A stretch of DNA of 64,000 nt from Bacteroidota bacterium (GCA_023428135.1 JAEYZG010000039.1:4894-68893), one strand, 5' to 3'. Shown: positions 42,088 to 51,006, numbered from the stretch's first letter. Numbers and translations: made by a program. Notes: generated by a model from the letters alone, not told the origin.

Positions 42088-43467
42088 ATGCAGGATATCA
42101 TTTACGACACTATTCATGGCACTGCAACCGATTCTTACCAGTCTGAACTGATTCGAGCAGAACTTATGCAGGCGATTCAGTCTATAAAAGATTCTGTCGC
42201 TGCAGCAAAAAGTGCAGAACTTGCTCAAACCAGTGAAATTAAGAAAAGTAGTTTTGTAATGAATAACCTATGGATGATGGTAGCAACCATCCTGGTTTTT
42301 ATCATGCATCTTGGGTTTGCTACCCTCGAGTCAGGTTTGTCAAGGGCCAAAAATACTACCAATATTTTATTTAAGAATGTGATTATCCCCTGCATAGGAT
42401 TGCTATCATTTGCATTGGTAGGATACAGTCTCATGAATCCCGGTTTTCAAAAAGGGGTTTCATATGATTTTATAGGTTTTAAGGGATTTGGAATATTCCT
42501 TCCTGAAGGCGGTGAAGGAATTGATTATAGTTCAAGTTATACCTTCTGGACTGAGTTTTTATTTCAGGGAATGTTTGCTGCTACATGTGCTACCATTGTT
42601 TCCGGAGTTGTTGCAGAAAGAATCAAGCTGGTAAGTTTTATAATTTTTTCAGCGTTATTTGTAAGCTTTGCATATCCGATTATTGGTAGTTGGAAATGGG
42701 GAAATGGATGGCTTAACACAATAGGCTTTCATGATTTTGCAGGCTCCACTCTCGTGCATTCAGTCGGTGGCTGGGCAGGACTGGCGGCTGTATTGCTGCT
42801 AGGGCCCAGGTTTGGCAAATATGAAGGCAATAATATTTACCCAATTCCTGGCCATAACATGACTTCAGCAGTAATTGGTACCTTTATGCTCTGGCTGGGA
42901 TGGTTTGGATTTAACGGAGGCTCTGTGCTTTCAGCTGATCCGGGAGAAGTGTCAAGAGTGTTAGTCATGACTTGCTTATCAGCATGCGCAGGAGGTATTG
43001 CGTCAAGTATTACTATTTTTTCAATAAGCAGATCTTTCGATTTGAGTATGACCCTGAATGGTATTCTTGCCGGATTAGTAGGTATTACTGCCAGTGCGGA
43101 TCAAATGGGAGTTCTTGATAGTATTATCATAGGAATAGTAGCAGGGATGATAGTGGTGTTTTCAGTCATGGTTTTTGACAGACTTAGAATAGATGATCCA
43201 GTAGGAGCATTGTCAGTGCATCTTTCCTGTGGTTTATGGGGCACACTTGCGGTTGGATTGTTTGGAAATAAAGCCGGAATAGATCAGTTAATAGCTCAGC
43301 TCATAGGCATGTCTGCTGCAGGTTTTGCATCGTTTGTCTTTTCGTTTGTTGTATTTCTGATTCTGAAATACACCATAGGTATCAGGATAACTATAGAAGA
43401 AGAAGTTGAAGGTCTTGACCAGCTTGAGCATGGTATGGAAGCATATCCCAATTTTCTCCCAAAATAA
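42088..43467 (+). CDS. amt: Ammonium transporter, P-II linked
   Basis: A 459-residue Amt with a 50-residue N-terminal extension (helical, charged, to about residue 52) before the first helix and the FATLESGLSRAKNTTNILFK motif. Pore histidines are in TLVHSVGGWAGLAAVLLLG and LSVHLSCGLWGTLAVGLFG. It lies in one operon with glnB (11 bases) and with the coiled-coil gene starting six bases after its stop. The second Amt of the window (30664) has no such partners, so this one is the P-II-controlled copy. Confidence 0.93.
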   Translation: MQDIIYDTIHGTATDSYQSELIRAELMQAIQSIKDSVAAAKSAELAQTSEIKKSSFVMNNLWMMVATILVFIMHLGFATLESGLSRAKNTTNILFKNVIIPCIGLLSFALVGYSLMNPGFQKGVSYDFIGFKGFGIFLPEGGEGIDYSSSYTFWTEFLFQGMFAATCATIVSGVVAERIKLVSFIIFSALFVSFAYPIIGSWKWGNGWLNTIGFHDFAGSTLVHSVGGWAGLAAVLLLGPRFGKYEGNNIYPIPGHNMTSAVIGTFMLWLGWFGFNGGSVLSADPGEVSRVLVMTCLSACAGGIASSITIFSISRSFDLSMTLNGILAGLVGITASADQMGVLDSIIIGIVAGMIVVFSVMVFDRLRIDDPVGALSVHLSCGLWGTLAVGLFGNKAGIDQLIAQLIGMSAAGFASFVFSFVVFLILKYTIGIRITIEEEVEGLDQLEHGMEAYPNFLPK

Positions 43468-43473
43468 ATTCAT

Positions 43474-44424
43474 ATGTCTACGAATGAAAACTCAACCAAA
43501 AGTGATCTGAAAAAGCTGTTTTTTATAGCTTTTTTATCAATCTCTATTGCCCTGGCTTATTTTATATATAGCGGAGTAGAGAAGAATTCAATTATTATGT
43601 CCCAGAGAAACCGCATCTTACAGGACAGTCTCCTTATTGTTAAAAAATCAAGTGAAATAGAAAAGTTAAAAGCTGATTTGCTAGCACTGCAACTGGAGAA
43701 TGAAGTAATGAAAGATTCGGTAAAGCAAGAGTCTAATAGATTTGCTTTGGTTTTGGGTGAATTGAAATTAAAAGAAACAGAACTTGAATACATTTTTGAA
43801 GAAATTCAAAAACAGAAGGCAACCCGTAAGTTAAAGGAAAAAGAGTATGCCCGTAACGAAGCGAATGTAAAATTTCTTATTAAAGAGCTTGTGAAGTTCG
43901 AAGATGCTATTTCTAAAAAAGCAGAAGAATCGGAAGAAGGAGTTGAATTTGAGGCCAATGCTGCCAGTGGTTTTGATTCTGAAAATGCAGACGAAGTCTC
44001 CGACGCTTTTTCCAAAACAACGCCTGTTAAAGCAACTTTAAAAGTAAGAGAAATAAATATTGTAGCTGTAGTTAATGGCAAAGAAATAAAAGCAGATGCC
44101 ATTTCCTTGCAGCCTAAGGATAAGCTTAAGTTCAGGATAGCGTTGGCAGCTTTTCCTGAATCATCGAAAGGTCGTGTAGAGGTTACTGTACGTCTGGTTG
44201 AGCCAGGAGGTAAAACATTGTACAATCCTTTTGAAGGAGGAGGTATGCTAAAAATTGGGGAAAAGGAAATTCCTTATACTGTTAACAAAGATTTTGAGTA
44301 TTCAGGAAGTAAAAATATTAACTTTGTTTTTGAAAAAGGAAGCGAGTACAAGCCAGGCAAACATCTTATGCAGGTTTATCTCGATGGAAAGCTTTCAGGA
44401 GCTACAAGTTTTCAGGTAATTTAA
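43474..44424 (+). CDS. Membrane-anchored coiled-coil protein in the P-II/Amt operon
   Basis: 316 residues. There is one transmembrane helix (about 14-32, KLFFIAFLSISIALAYFIYS). A coiled coil runs about 45-155 (e.g. LKADLLALQLENEVMKDSVK). An acidic linker follows (about 155-185), then a C-terminal beta domain (about 188-316) with VEVTVRLVEPGGKTLYNPFE and GSEYKPGKHLMQVYLDGKLS. The beta domain aligns by eye with that of the protein at 34933 (MRFIEPGGATLFEG; GSRYKPGKYTIEFYCDGKKI). It is the third gene of the glnB-amt operon, with six bases after amt and a strong terminator after it. The role is unknown; linkage suggests a structural or sensing partner of the ammonium transporter. Confidence 0.75.
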   Translation: MSTNENSTKSDLKKLFFIAFLSISIALAYFIYSGVEKNSIIMSQRNRILQDSLLIVKKSSEIEKLKADLLALQLENEVMKDSVKQESNRFALVLGELKLKETELEYIFEEIQKQKATRKLKEKEYARNEANVKFLIKELVKFEDAISKKAEESEEGVEFEANAASGFDSENADEVSDAFSKTTPVKATLKVREINIVAVVNGKEIKADAISLQPKDKLKFRIALAAFPESSKGRVEVTVRLVEPGGKTLYNPFEGGGMLKIGEKEIPYTVNKDFEYSGSKNINFVFEKGSEYKPGKHLMQVYLDGKLSGATSFQVI

Positions 44425-44445
44425 AGGTGGCTATATAAAAATGTT

Positions 44446-44482
44446 GCCGGTATAAAAGCAAGCTTTTATTACCGGCATTTTT
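44446..44482 (+). terminator. Operon terminator of glnB-amt-43474
   Basis: GCCGGTATAAAAGC pairs with GCTTTTATTACCGGC (14 bp, one bulged base, two-base loop) and is followed by ATTTTTG. It ends the three-gene operon. Confidence 0.85.
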
Positions 44483-44587
44483 GTTTCTAAAGACTTTATA
44501 CTAAATTCTTTTCTTGAAGTAGGAATACTTTTATTCACTTATAATAAATGATAACTTTCTGCTTTTCGCCTTCCGCTTTCAGCTTAT

Positions 44588-45175
44588 TTACTCTTTCAAA
44601 ACCATATCTATGCACATCACAGCGCCAAGGATAAGGATTCTGGCAGGAGCGTTTTCCGGAAGTACTTCGCTGATGCAAAGCATATAGTTATCAGCAGTAG
44701 TGAACAGTTCTTTACCTAGTCCGCTCCACTTTTTACTTACTTCAGCAAGCTCCTGATTTTCTTTCATAAACTTGAAATCCCAGCTAGTCCATTTGCCTTT
44801 AAGAGTACAAATAAGATTGTCATTGGCATCCAGCACGTCAAATTTCCCACCAATAGAGAAGAACTTTTGTTTGAACTTGCCAATCAGGTTATCCTTTTCA
44901 TCAAATACTTCGACTTTCGATAAGAAAAGAGAAATACCTCTTTTTACTGTTAAAACTGTTTCTCCTGAGGTGGTTTTTACAACAACATTAAAAGGAGTGT
45001 TTCTTTTATATTTTGTAAATCTGAAAATTTTTGTAAAAAAGCCAAGCTTTTCTTCAGTACATGTGAGAATTAATTCCTGGGTTTCCGGATTATAAATGTC
45101 GTAGTTGTTAGATGCTTTAAACATGCCGACTTTTTCCTTGATGAAAAATAAATTTCTATTTAAAATAGGGTGCAT
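44588..45175 (-). CDS. LURP-one/scramblase-like protein
   Basis: The 195-residue protein shows the tubby/LURP-like beta-barrel pattern: NNYDIYNPETQELILTCTEE, FNVVVKTTSGETVLTVKRGI, KVEVFDEKDNLIGKFKQKFF, FDVLDANDNLICTLKGKWTS, and a closing hydrophobic helix ARILILGAVMCIDMVLKE. This matches bacterial phospholipid-scramblase-related proteins. In this family the central helix is often membrane-inserting. The function in bacteria is unknown. It is monocistronic on the minus strand. Confidence 0.7.
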   Translation of the reverse strand: MHPILNRNLFFIKEKVGMFKASNNYDIYNPETQELILTCTEEKLGFFTKIFRFTKYKRNTPFNVVVKTTSGETVLTVKRGISLFLSKVEVFDEKDNLIGKFKQKFFSIGGKFDVLDANDNLICTLKGKWTSWDFKFMKENQELAEVSKKWSGLGKELFTTADNYMLCISEVLPENAPARILILGAVMCIDMVLKE

Positions 45176-45248
45176 AGGAAGTGATTGTTTATATGTAAAA
45201 ATGTTTCGGAAATTACTGAAAAAAAGAGAATTAATGGATAAAAAAAAA

Positions 45249-45268
45249 GAGACCTGGTTAAAGGTCTC
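45249..45268 (-). terminator. Terminator of the 113-aa gene
   Basis: GAGACCT, loop GGTTAA, AGGTCTC, with an A-rich left flank that is a T-run on the minus strand. It sits six bases after the stop of the gene at 45275-45616. Confidence 0.75.
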
Positions 45269-45274
45269 AGTTTC

Positions 45275-45616
45275 TTAGTTCGCAACTACATTTTTTGCCT
45301 CAGAAAGTGGCACTAACTTTCTTGCTTTAATGACTTTCCCGGGAGTAGATTCAAAATACCAGCTAACAGATCTGCCAGTACTTTCTGCTCTGCATTGAGG
45401 GATCAGGTCCAGTGCGTTGTTGTTAGATAATTTTTTTAGAAAATCTTTGAATTTACCAGTGCTGTTTTTATCCCAGTTGCTTATTCCTTTTTTGTAGATA
45501 AACTCATACATGTCATTTGTACTAAGTGAACCACAATTTTTGTTTTTGTCAAAATGGTCTTGAATGATTTGGGATAATTTGATAGCCTGAATGGTATCTT
45601 CTTTAGAAATCGCCAT
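45275..45616 (-). CDS. Hypothetical protein, 113 aa
   Basis: A soluble helical protein: MAISKEDTIQAIKLSQIIQD, a middle MYEFIYKKGISNWDKNSTGK FKDFLKKLSNNN, and a conserved-looking end RSVSWYFESTPGKVIKARKL. The tight helices and basic tail fit a small DNA- or protein-binding protein, but no family is recognised. It has its own terminator. Confidence 0.55.
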   Translation of the reverse strand: MAISKEDTIQAIKLSQIIQDHFDKNKNCGSLSTNDMYEFIYKKGISNWDKNSTGKFKDFLKKLSNNNALDLIPQCRAESTGRSVSWYFESTPGKVIKARKLVPLSEAKNVVAN

Positions 45617-46045
45617 GATTTATATTTTATTTCAATTGTTTTGCCTGAGCTAACTAAACTTTAATTCTCTTAAGCTAAAAATGTTTATTTTCTAACAATT
45701 TTTTAACATTAAAGTCTTCAAACTTAGCAAAAATGTAATTGTAAAGGTGAAAGAGGTAAGAAAAGATGTTAATTAGAAGTATATTTTTGTGTATATGTCT
45801 TGTTATCAGTCTTTTTGGTTGTTTTGGTTTGTGTTTTTTTTGACAGTTGTAAAGGATTATTGTCTCATTGATTTTGTGATTAAAAGTTTTAATGGAAATT
45901 TAATCAAGCATAACCTTATCAGGATCTTTGAGTTTCAGAATGTTCACCCTAATATAATATACCAACCCTTGATTTTCAAATATGAATGGTTACATACTTT
46001 CAACTTTAAATACTAATTTTAAACTGTTTTAAATAAATTTAATAG
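45617..46045. other. Non-coding T-rich stretch upstream of an outer-membrane receptor
   Basis: A plus-strand frame (45789-46016) here is phenylalanine-rich and without family pattern, so I do not call it. TATTTTTG at 45782-45789 matches the -7 consensus and could start a leader of about 250 bases for the receptor gene at 46046. Confidence 0.35.
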
Positions 46046-48643
46046 GTGAAGTACTCAATCGTTTTTTGTGTTCTATTAGCGTTTTCTAATATCATTTTTG
46101 CTCAGACCCTGCCATCAGGTGAGAAAACTGCTATACATACTCCTTCAAAAGGTAAAGGTAAGATTGAAGGCGTTATTAAAGATTCTGCCAATAGTGCATC
46201 CGTTCCTTTTGCAACTGTTGCAATAATAAGCCAGGAATCGGGGAATCCTGTAAATGGTACAATGGCAGACGAAAATGGTAAATTTGAAATTACTAAAATT
46301 GACGCGGGGGGCTATGATATAGAAATTTCCTTTATCGGTTATGATACGAAAGTAATAAAAGGAATCTCTGTTTCTGAAGGCAAAGAACATATTGAACTTG
46401 GCGAAATAAAACTAAGTCAGACTGTTCAACAATTAAAAGAAGTTACTATAGTTGGAGAAAAGTCAATTTTTGAAGAAAAGGTAGATCGCACTGTTTATAA
46501 TGCAGAAAATGATGCAGGGAATAAAGGTGGTGATGCAACAGATGTACTAAGAAAGGTACCAATGCTTTCTGTTGATCTTGATGGGAATGTCTCCCTTAGA
46601 GGTAGTGAAAATGTAAAAGTCCTTATAAATAATAAGCCATCGACAATCACTGCTACAAGTGTTGCAGACGCACTAAGACAGATACCAGCAGATATGATTA
46701 AGTCCGTTGAAGTGATTACTTCTCCATCTGCTAAATACGATGCGGAAGGATCTGCAGGTATTATTAACATCATAACTAAAAAGAATAATCTGCAAGGTGC
46801 TATGGTGAGTATTGATGGTAGTGTTGGATTAAGGGCATCTAGTTTGGGTTTAAACGGCAGTTATAGAAAAGGAAAAATGGGATTTTCTCTAGGGGGAAAT
46901 GGAAGATGGAGTTACAATACACCGGGAAGTTTTAGAAACACTCAGACAACCATTAGTGAAACAGGAGTGGTAAATGAAAATACTCAATATGCAAATACTA
47001 GAAATTTCCATGGCTATGGCAATTATCAATTTGGATGGGACTATGACATTGATAAGTATAACTTACTGACAGCCTCTGCCAAGTTTGGCTTCAGAAATGG
47101 TAAGAACTATCAGGATGATCTTACTACAGAAACTTATCAGGGGGGAATATTGGAGAATATAGGAATAAGAAATGTCTTCTCTAAAAACAACAATACTAAC
47201 CTTGACTTTAATATAAATTATACTCGCCTTTTTAAGAAACCTATGAGGGAGTTAAGTTTTATGGCTTTGTACAGCAGGAACAAAAGCGTTAATGACTTTA
47301 CCAATTCCATCATGGACAATTTAGGTCTAACAACAGTAAGCAGGATAAAAAACTTAAATGATAGTTATAATCAGGAAGCTACATTCCAGGCAGATTATCA
47401 GACTCCAATAGACTCTACAGTTATGCTTGAGGTTGGAGTGAAGAATATATACAGAAACGTTACTAGTGATTATAAATATTTCTCAGCTCCAGGCAGTGAG
47501 GGGCCCTTTTCTGAGTTGAGTAATAATAATTTGAGTAACAGACTTAATTATAATCAGAATGTAGCCTCTGCATATAGCGCAGCAACTGTGTCCTTTAAAA
47601 AAGTATACAGTGCAAAAGTCGGTTTGAGATATGAATACACCACCATTGATGCAAGACTTCAAAGCGGGGGCGGTTCTATTGATATTCCATCATACGGAGT
47701 ACTTGTTCCAAGTATCAACCTATCAAGAAAACTGAAAAGCGGAAACATTGTCAAAGCTTCATATAACAGAAGAATTCAGAGACCTTCATTAAGATATCTG
47801 AATCCCAATCTTCAGGCAGCTAATCCTCTTAATGTATCTTTTGGTAATCCCAACCTTGACCCGGAATACACCAACAATTTTGAATTGGCTTACAATGCTT
47901 ATATTAAAAGAAGCTCTTTGACGATTTCTACTTTTGCAAAAAACTCTAATAATGCCATTCAAAGCGTAAGAAATGTAAAGGGAGATACCATCGTTACTAC
48001 TTACCAGAATATAGGAAGCGAAAACACTTATGGCTTCAGTATTTTTGCCAATGTTAAGTTATCGGATAAGTTTAGTTTAAACGGGGGAACGGATATGTAT
48101 TATGCTGTATTAAGAAACAATGTGCCTGACCCTATTTATAATGCAAACAATGAGGGATGGGTTGCTAACTATAGATTAATGGCATCTTATAAATTACCTA
48201 AAAGCTGGGAAGCACAGTTGTTTGGTTTTTATAGAGGAAGAAAAGTGCAATTGCAAGGCTATCAGGGAGGATTTGGTATATATAGTCTTACTTTCAGAAA
48301 ACAACTTAAAGATAGTAAAGGAAGTATAGGATTGGGAGCAGAAAACTTCTTTAACACTTCATTCAGAATCAGAAGTGAGCTGGTGTCTCCTGTTATCAAT
48401 CAGAAGAGTACTAATGTCCTTCATAATATGAACTTTAAGGTAACCTTCTCTTATAAAATAGGGAAGATGACTATGGAGGATGCAAAACCTAAAAAGAGAA
48501 GGAAGCTTATCAATAATGATGACCTGAAAGATGGAGGCGGAGGTGATGGAACTAATATGTCTGATGTGCCTTCCGGCAGTCAGAGTGGTAGTGAGCAACG
48601 CCAGGGACCGGTAAGGGGGAAAGGAAGCGGAAAAGGCAAATAA
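46046..48643 (+). CDS. TonB-dependent receptor-like outer-membrane protein with basic/glycine tail
   Basis: It starts at a GTG that gives a signal peptide (KYSIVFCVLLAFSNIIFAQT). The 865-residue protein has a CarboxypepD_reg domain at about 38-125 (IEGVIKDSANSASVPFATVA). A plug follows with VLRKVPMLSVDLDGNVSLRG and VEVITSPSAKYDAEGSAGII at about 165-245, then a large barrel of the outer-membrane beta-barrel type 3 kind (RPSLRYLNPNLQAANPLNVS). After the last barrel strand (VTFSYKIGKMT, about residue 810) come about 55 residues, first Lys/Arg-rich then Gly/Ser/Asp-rich. This tail is unusual because barrels normally end at a final aromatic residue. Its ligand is unknown. Confidence 0.8.
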   Translation: MKYSIVFCVLLAFSNIIFAQTLPSGEKTAIHTPSKGKGKIEGVIKDSANSASVPFATVAIISQESGNPVNGTMADENGKFEITKIDAGGYDIEISFIGYDTKVIKGISVSEGKEHIELGEIKLSQTVQQLKEVTIVGEKSIFEEKVDRTVYNAENDAGNKGGDATDVLRKVPMLSVDLDGNVSLRGSENVKVLINNKPSTITATSVADALRQIPADMIKSVEVITSPSAKYDAEGSAGIINIITKKNNLQGAMVSIDGSVGLRASSLGLNGSYRKGKMGFSLGGNGRWSYNTPGSFRNTQTTISETGVVNENTQYANTRNFHGYGNYQFGWDYDIDKYNLLTASAKFGFRNGKNYQDDLTTETYQGGILENIGIRNVFSKNNNTNLDFNINYTRLFKKPMRELSFMALYSRNKSVNDFTNSIMDNLGLTTVSRIKNLNDSYNQEATFQADYQTPIDSTVMLEVGVKNIYRNVTSDYKYFSAPGSEGPFSELSNNNLSNRLNYNQNVASAYSAATVSFKKVYSAKVGLRYEYTTIDARLQSGGGSIDIPSYGVLVPSINLSRKLKSGNIVKASYNRRIQRPSLRYLNPNLQAANPLNVSFGNPNLDPEYTNNFELAYNAYIKRSSLTISTFAKNSNNAIQSVRNVKGDTIVTTYQNIGSENTYGFSIFANVKLSDKFSLNGGTDMYYAVLRNNVPDPIYNANNEGWVANYRLMASYKLPKSWEAQLFGFYRGRKVQLQGYQGGFGIYSLTFRKQLKDSKGSIGLGAENFFNTSFRIRSELVSPVINQKSTNVLHNMNFKVTFSYKIGKMTMEDAKPKKRRKLINNDDLKDGGGGDGTNMSDVPSGSQSGSEQRQGPVRGKGSGKGK

Positions 48644-48657
48644 TTATAATATTTACT

Positions 48658-48702
48658 CCGATAAGAAAGTGATATTTTATGCTCTTTCTTATCGGTTTTT
48701 TT
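48658..48702 (+). terminator. Intrinsic terminator of the receptor gene
   Basis: CCGATAAGAAAG and CTTTCTTATCGG form a perfect 12-bp stem with a 14-base loop, followed by TTTTTTT. Confidence 0.9.
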
Positions 48703-48760
48703 CTTAGGCGTTTCAATTTTTTACTTTGATGAAAAGATCATTTTTGAGTTTATTATTTTT

Positions 48761-49817
48761 AATGCGTATCGGTGACTTTGCCACAACGCAAATGGATTGC
48801 GAGGTAAGCTATCATATTTGTACTTATCCAAAAGGTTTAAGATATGAAATTGATAGAATTTATTGCGCAATTTCCAGATGAGTTGTCCTGTAAATCATTC
48901 TTTAAGCAAAAAAGAGAACAAGAAGGCATAACCTGCAAAAAATGTGGAAGTAAAGCACATTATTGGCTGCAGTCTAAGGAGATGTATCAATGCAGGAATA
49001 ACACTTGCAGGTTCAGAACTAGCCTAAAAAGTGGTACCGTAATGGAAAATACGAAGTTGTCTTTTCAATATTGGTTTTTGGCCATGCACTTAATGACAGC
49101 CACAAAAAAATCAATTTCATCTCTGGAATTGCAGCGACAGCTTGGGCATAAATACTATGAGCCTGTGTGGGCCATGATGCATAAGATAAGACGAGTAATG
49201 TCCAAAAGAGATGACTTGTATAAATTAAACAAAGCCGTTGAGTTGGATGAAGGTTTTTTCTCTATCGCTCATGTTCTTGAGGTGGATGAACTTACCGGTA
49301 AGATAGAAAAACTTAAAAGAGGAAAAGGCAGTCAACGAAAAGCCAAAGTGCTTGTGATGGCATCATTTGATAGAGTGCCAATGCAAAAACAAAAAAAGCA
49401 CAAGCAGAAAACCAAGGTGAAATACATAAAAATGAAGGTAGTAGAGGATCTTGCCGCAAGTACCATAAATACCGAGGTGTCAAAATCCATCAACCCGGAT
49501 GCAGAAACAATAACAGATGATTACAAATCCTATAACAAACTAAGCGAAGTTGTCAGGAAAAACACAGTCTACAATATGGCTTATACGGAAGTGGAAAAGG
49601 TGTTGCCCTGGGTACACAAGGCGATCGCCAATTCCAAAAACCTCTTGAAGGCTATTCATCATTGTATATGGGGGGATTACCTGCAAAACTATTTAGATGA
49701 ATTCTGCTATAAGTTTAACAGGAGGTACTTTGGTACAAATGTATTTGAAAGAACCATTATTGCGGCAGTTAGTGAACATTGGTACTAATTCTTGTGGCAA
49801 GGTTCCGGATACGCATT
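48761..49817 (+). mobile_element. IS1595-family insertion sequence, complete (1,057 bp)
   Basis: The element has 26-bp terminal inverted repeats (48761-48786 and 49792-49817). Both start AATGCGTATC reading inward and end TTTGCCACAA or CTTGCCACAA, with four mismatches. It is flanked by an 8-bp direct repeat TTATTTTT (48753-48760 and 49818-49825), the target-site duplication size known for IS1595. One transposase gene fills it. Intact ends, an intact transposase and an exact duplication suggest recent insertion. Confidence 0.9.
48844..49788 (+). CDS. IS1595-family transposase
   Basis: The 314-residue transposase begins with the family zinc ribbon CKKCGSKAHYWLQ ... CRNNTCRFRTSL (about 28-60). 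An HTH-like region follows (SISSLELQRQLGHKYYEPVW), then the DDE/DNE catalytic domain with LDEGFFSIAHVLEVDE and ITDDYKSYNKLSEVVRK and the late HKAIANSKNLLKAIHHCIWG. There is no frameshift or internal stop. It is inside complete inverted repeats, so the element may be active. Confidence 0.92.
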   Translation: MKLIEFIAQFPDELSCKSFFKQKREQEGITCKKCGSKAHYWLQSKEMYQCRNNTCRFRTSLKSGTVMENTKLSFQYWFLAMHLMTATKKSISSLELQRQLGHKYYEPVWAMMHKIRRVMSKRDDLYKLNKAVELDEGFFSIAHVLEVDELTGKIEKLKRGKGSQRKAKVLVMASFDRVPMQKQKKHKQKTKVKYIKMKVVEDLAASTINTEVSKSINPDAETITDDYKSYNKLSEVVRKNTVYNMAYTEVEKVLPWVHKAIANSKNLLKAIHHCIWGDYLQNYLDEFCYKFNRRYFGTNVFERTIIAAVSEHWY

Positions 49818-49912
49818 TTATTTTTATTGATGGCTTTTAATTCTTATTCCCAGAATGTAATTGATTTGTTATTGATGTTATCTAAATCATATTCACTTTC
49901 AGAAATGTTGAT

Positions 49913-50470
49913 GTGGTGAAAAGTGCATTGTATGAATATGAAAATCAAAGTTATATCCAAGGGCCTTTTGAATTAAGGTTTGATAAAATTGATTTAAAGA
50001 ATGGCTATATAAGGGGTAGATTTATATCAGGAGAATTATTTGAATTTAGTCTATGTTATTGGAGTTTATCTAATGGTGAAAAATTGATAGGATATGAGGT
50101 TTACCAATGTGCAACAGTTTGTTATTCTGAATTGAATTTTTATACTTATTCCTCTTCAAGAGAAATACAAAAATGTGATAAAGCATTATTGCCAAGTCCT
50201 ATCATTTTGAAAGGTGAGTTTTTTGATTATGAGCAAATGGAGGCTGAGTTTCCAAATGACATTGACAGGTTAAAAAGGGAAGTTGGTTTTGAATGCAGAA
50301 TATATTTGCCTCATTATGGAAAAAATATAAAGGTATATTTTGAACCTTATTTAGATGGTGTCAGTGATGAGACTGCAAATATGATGAGGTATAAAGAGCG
50401 GAGAAAGGGAATAGAGCTTAAATGGAAAAATGGTCATTTTGAGAGAGGTGACTGGATTATGGGAGAATAA
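49913..50470 (+). CDS. Hypothetical protein, 185 aa, start uncertain
   Basis: The frame opens at GTG 49913 (MVKSALYEYENQSYIQGPFE) next to the remains of the IS-interrupted gene. The protein is beta-rich (FDKIDLKNGYIRGRFISGEL) with a Glu/Lys-rich C-terminus ending ERGDWIMGE. No signal peptide is in this frame. The upstream interrupted frame supplies one, so this may be the body of that gene after a frameshift. No family is recognised. Confidence 0.5.
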   Translation: MVKSALYEYENQSYIQGPFELRFDKIDLKNGYIRGRFISGELFEFSLCYWSLSNGEKLIGYEVYQCATVCYSELNFYTYSSSREIQKCDKALLPSPIILKGEFFDYEQMEAEFPNDIDRLKREVGFECRIYLPHYGKNIKVYFEPYLDGVSDETANMMRYKERRKGIELKWKNGHFERGDWIMGE

Positions 50471-50474
50471 TAAG

Positions 50475-50500
50475 GGGCTCCTATGTTTACTTATGAGCCC
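50475..50500. terminator. Bidirectional hairpin between convergent genes
   Basis: GGGCTC and GAGCCC form a 6-bp GC stem with a 14-base loop, followed by ATTATCTTTA. It lies between the genes at 49913 and 50514. Confidence 0.5.
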
Positions 50501-50513
50501 ATTATCTTTAATA

Positions 50514-50975
50514 CTATAATCCCGAAGCTTGCAATTTAGCTCTCTCTCTATTTACCCATTCGATAATTTCCTGAGTCTGGCTTTCATTTAGCTTTGCCTC
50601 CGAATGCATGATCAGATAACTGGAAAGTGGCATATCATGTTTTTCAACTTCTTCAGCAGTCTCCTCTAGTTTATGATCAATCTTCTTTTTGGTATATTTT
50701 GAAAAGTCTGAAAAATTTAAATGCTTTTTACCATCCTTTATATGGTCTGCAAGGAACCATCCAAAAGGCATGATCTCTGAATATAAAGGGTAATTGGTAT
50801 GATTCGAATGACAATCGTAACAAGAGGTCTTCAGGATTTTTAATGTACTTTCCGGAACATCAACATGGTGTGTTACATCATTTGGAGTATCTGCTAAGCC
50901 TTGATTTTTTTCTGGTCTAACAAGCTGAATTGCAATAAGCAGGAGCAGTGCTCCATAAATAATTTTTTTCTTCAT
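50514..50975 (-). CDS. Haem-binding domain protein (c-type, Haem_bd)
   Basis: A 153-residue exported protein. The N-terminal hydrophobic helix (IIYGALLLLIAIQLVRPEKN) acts as a signal or anchor. The motif ILKTSCYDCHSNHTNYPLYS carries CxxCH for covalent haem c and is followed by EIMPFGWFLADHIKDGKKHL, the hallmark of the Haem_bd family. A KHDMPLSSYLIMHSEAKLNE segment likely supplies the distal ligand. It should be periplasmic and redox-active. The gene at 51007 is 30 bases upstream on the same strand. Confidence 0.85.
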   Translation of the reverse strand: MKKKIIYGALLLLIAIQLVRPEKNQGLADTPNDVTHHVDVPESTLKILKTSCYDCHSNHTNYPLYSEIMPFGWFLADHIKDGKKHLNFSDFSKYTKKKIDHKLEETAEEVEKHDMPLSSYLIMHSEAKLNESQTQEIIEWVNRERAKLQASGL

Positions 50976-51006
50976 TTAAGGTGGAATAATACAAATCTAA
51001 ATATCA

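Larger units (their letters stand above)
48729..49918 (+). pseudogene. Signal-peptide gene interrupted by the IS1595-family element
   Basis: ATG 48729 begins MKRSFLSLLF and is cut by the IS at 48760. Removing the IS and one target-site copy joins it at 49826 to LLMAFNSYSQNVIDLLLMLS, restoring a perfect signal peptide with a SYSQ cleavage region. The rejoined frame stops at 49916-49918, while a 186-codon frame opens at 49913 in another frame. The parent gene probably encoded a secreted protein, possibly the one at 49913 before a second lesion. Confidence 0.7.

Noticed and set aside
45789..46016. 75-residue plus-strand ORF before the receptor gene
   Set aside because: Phe- and Ile-rich low-complexity translation typical of T-rich non-coding DNA.
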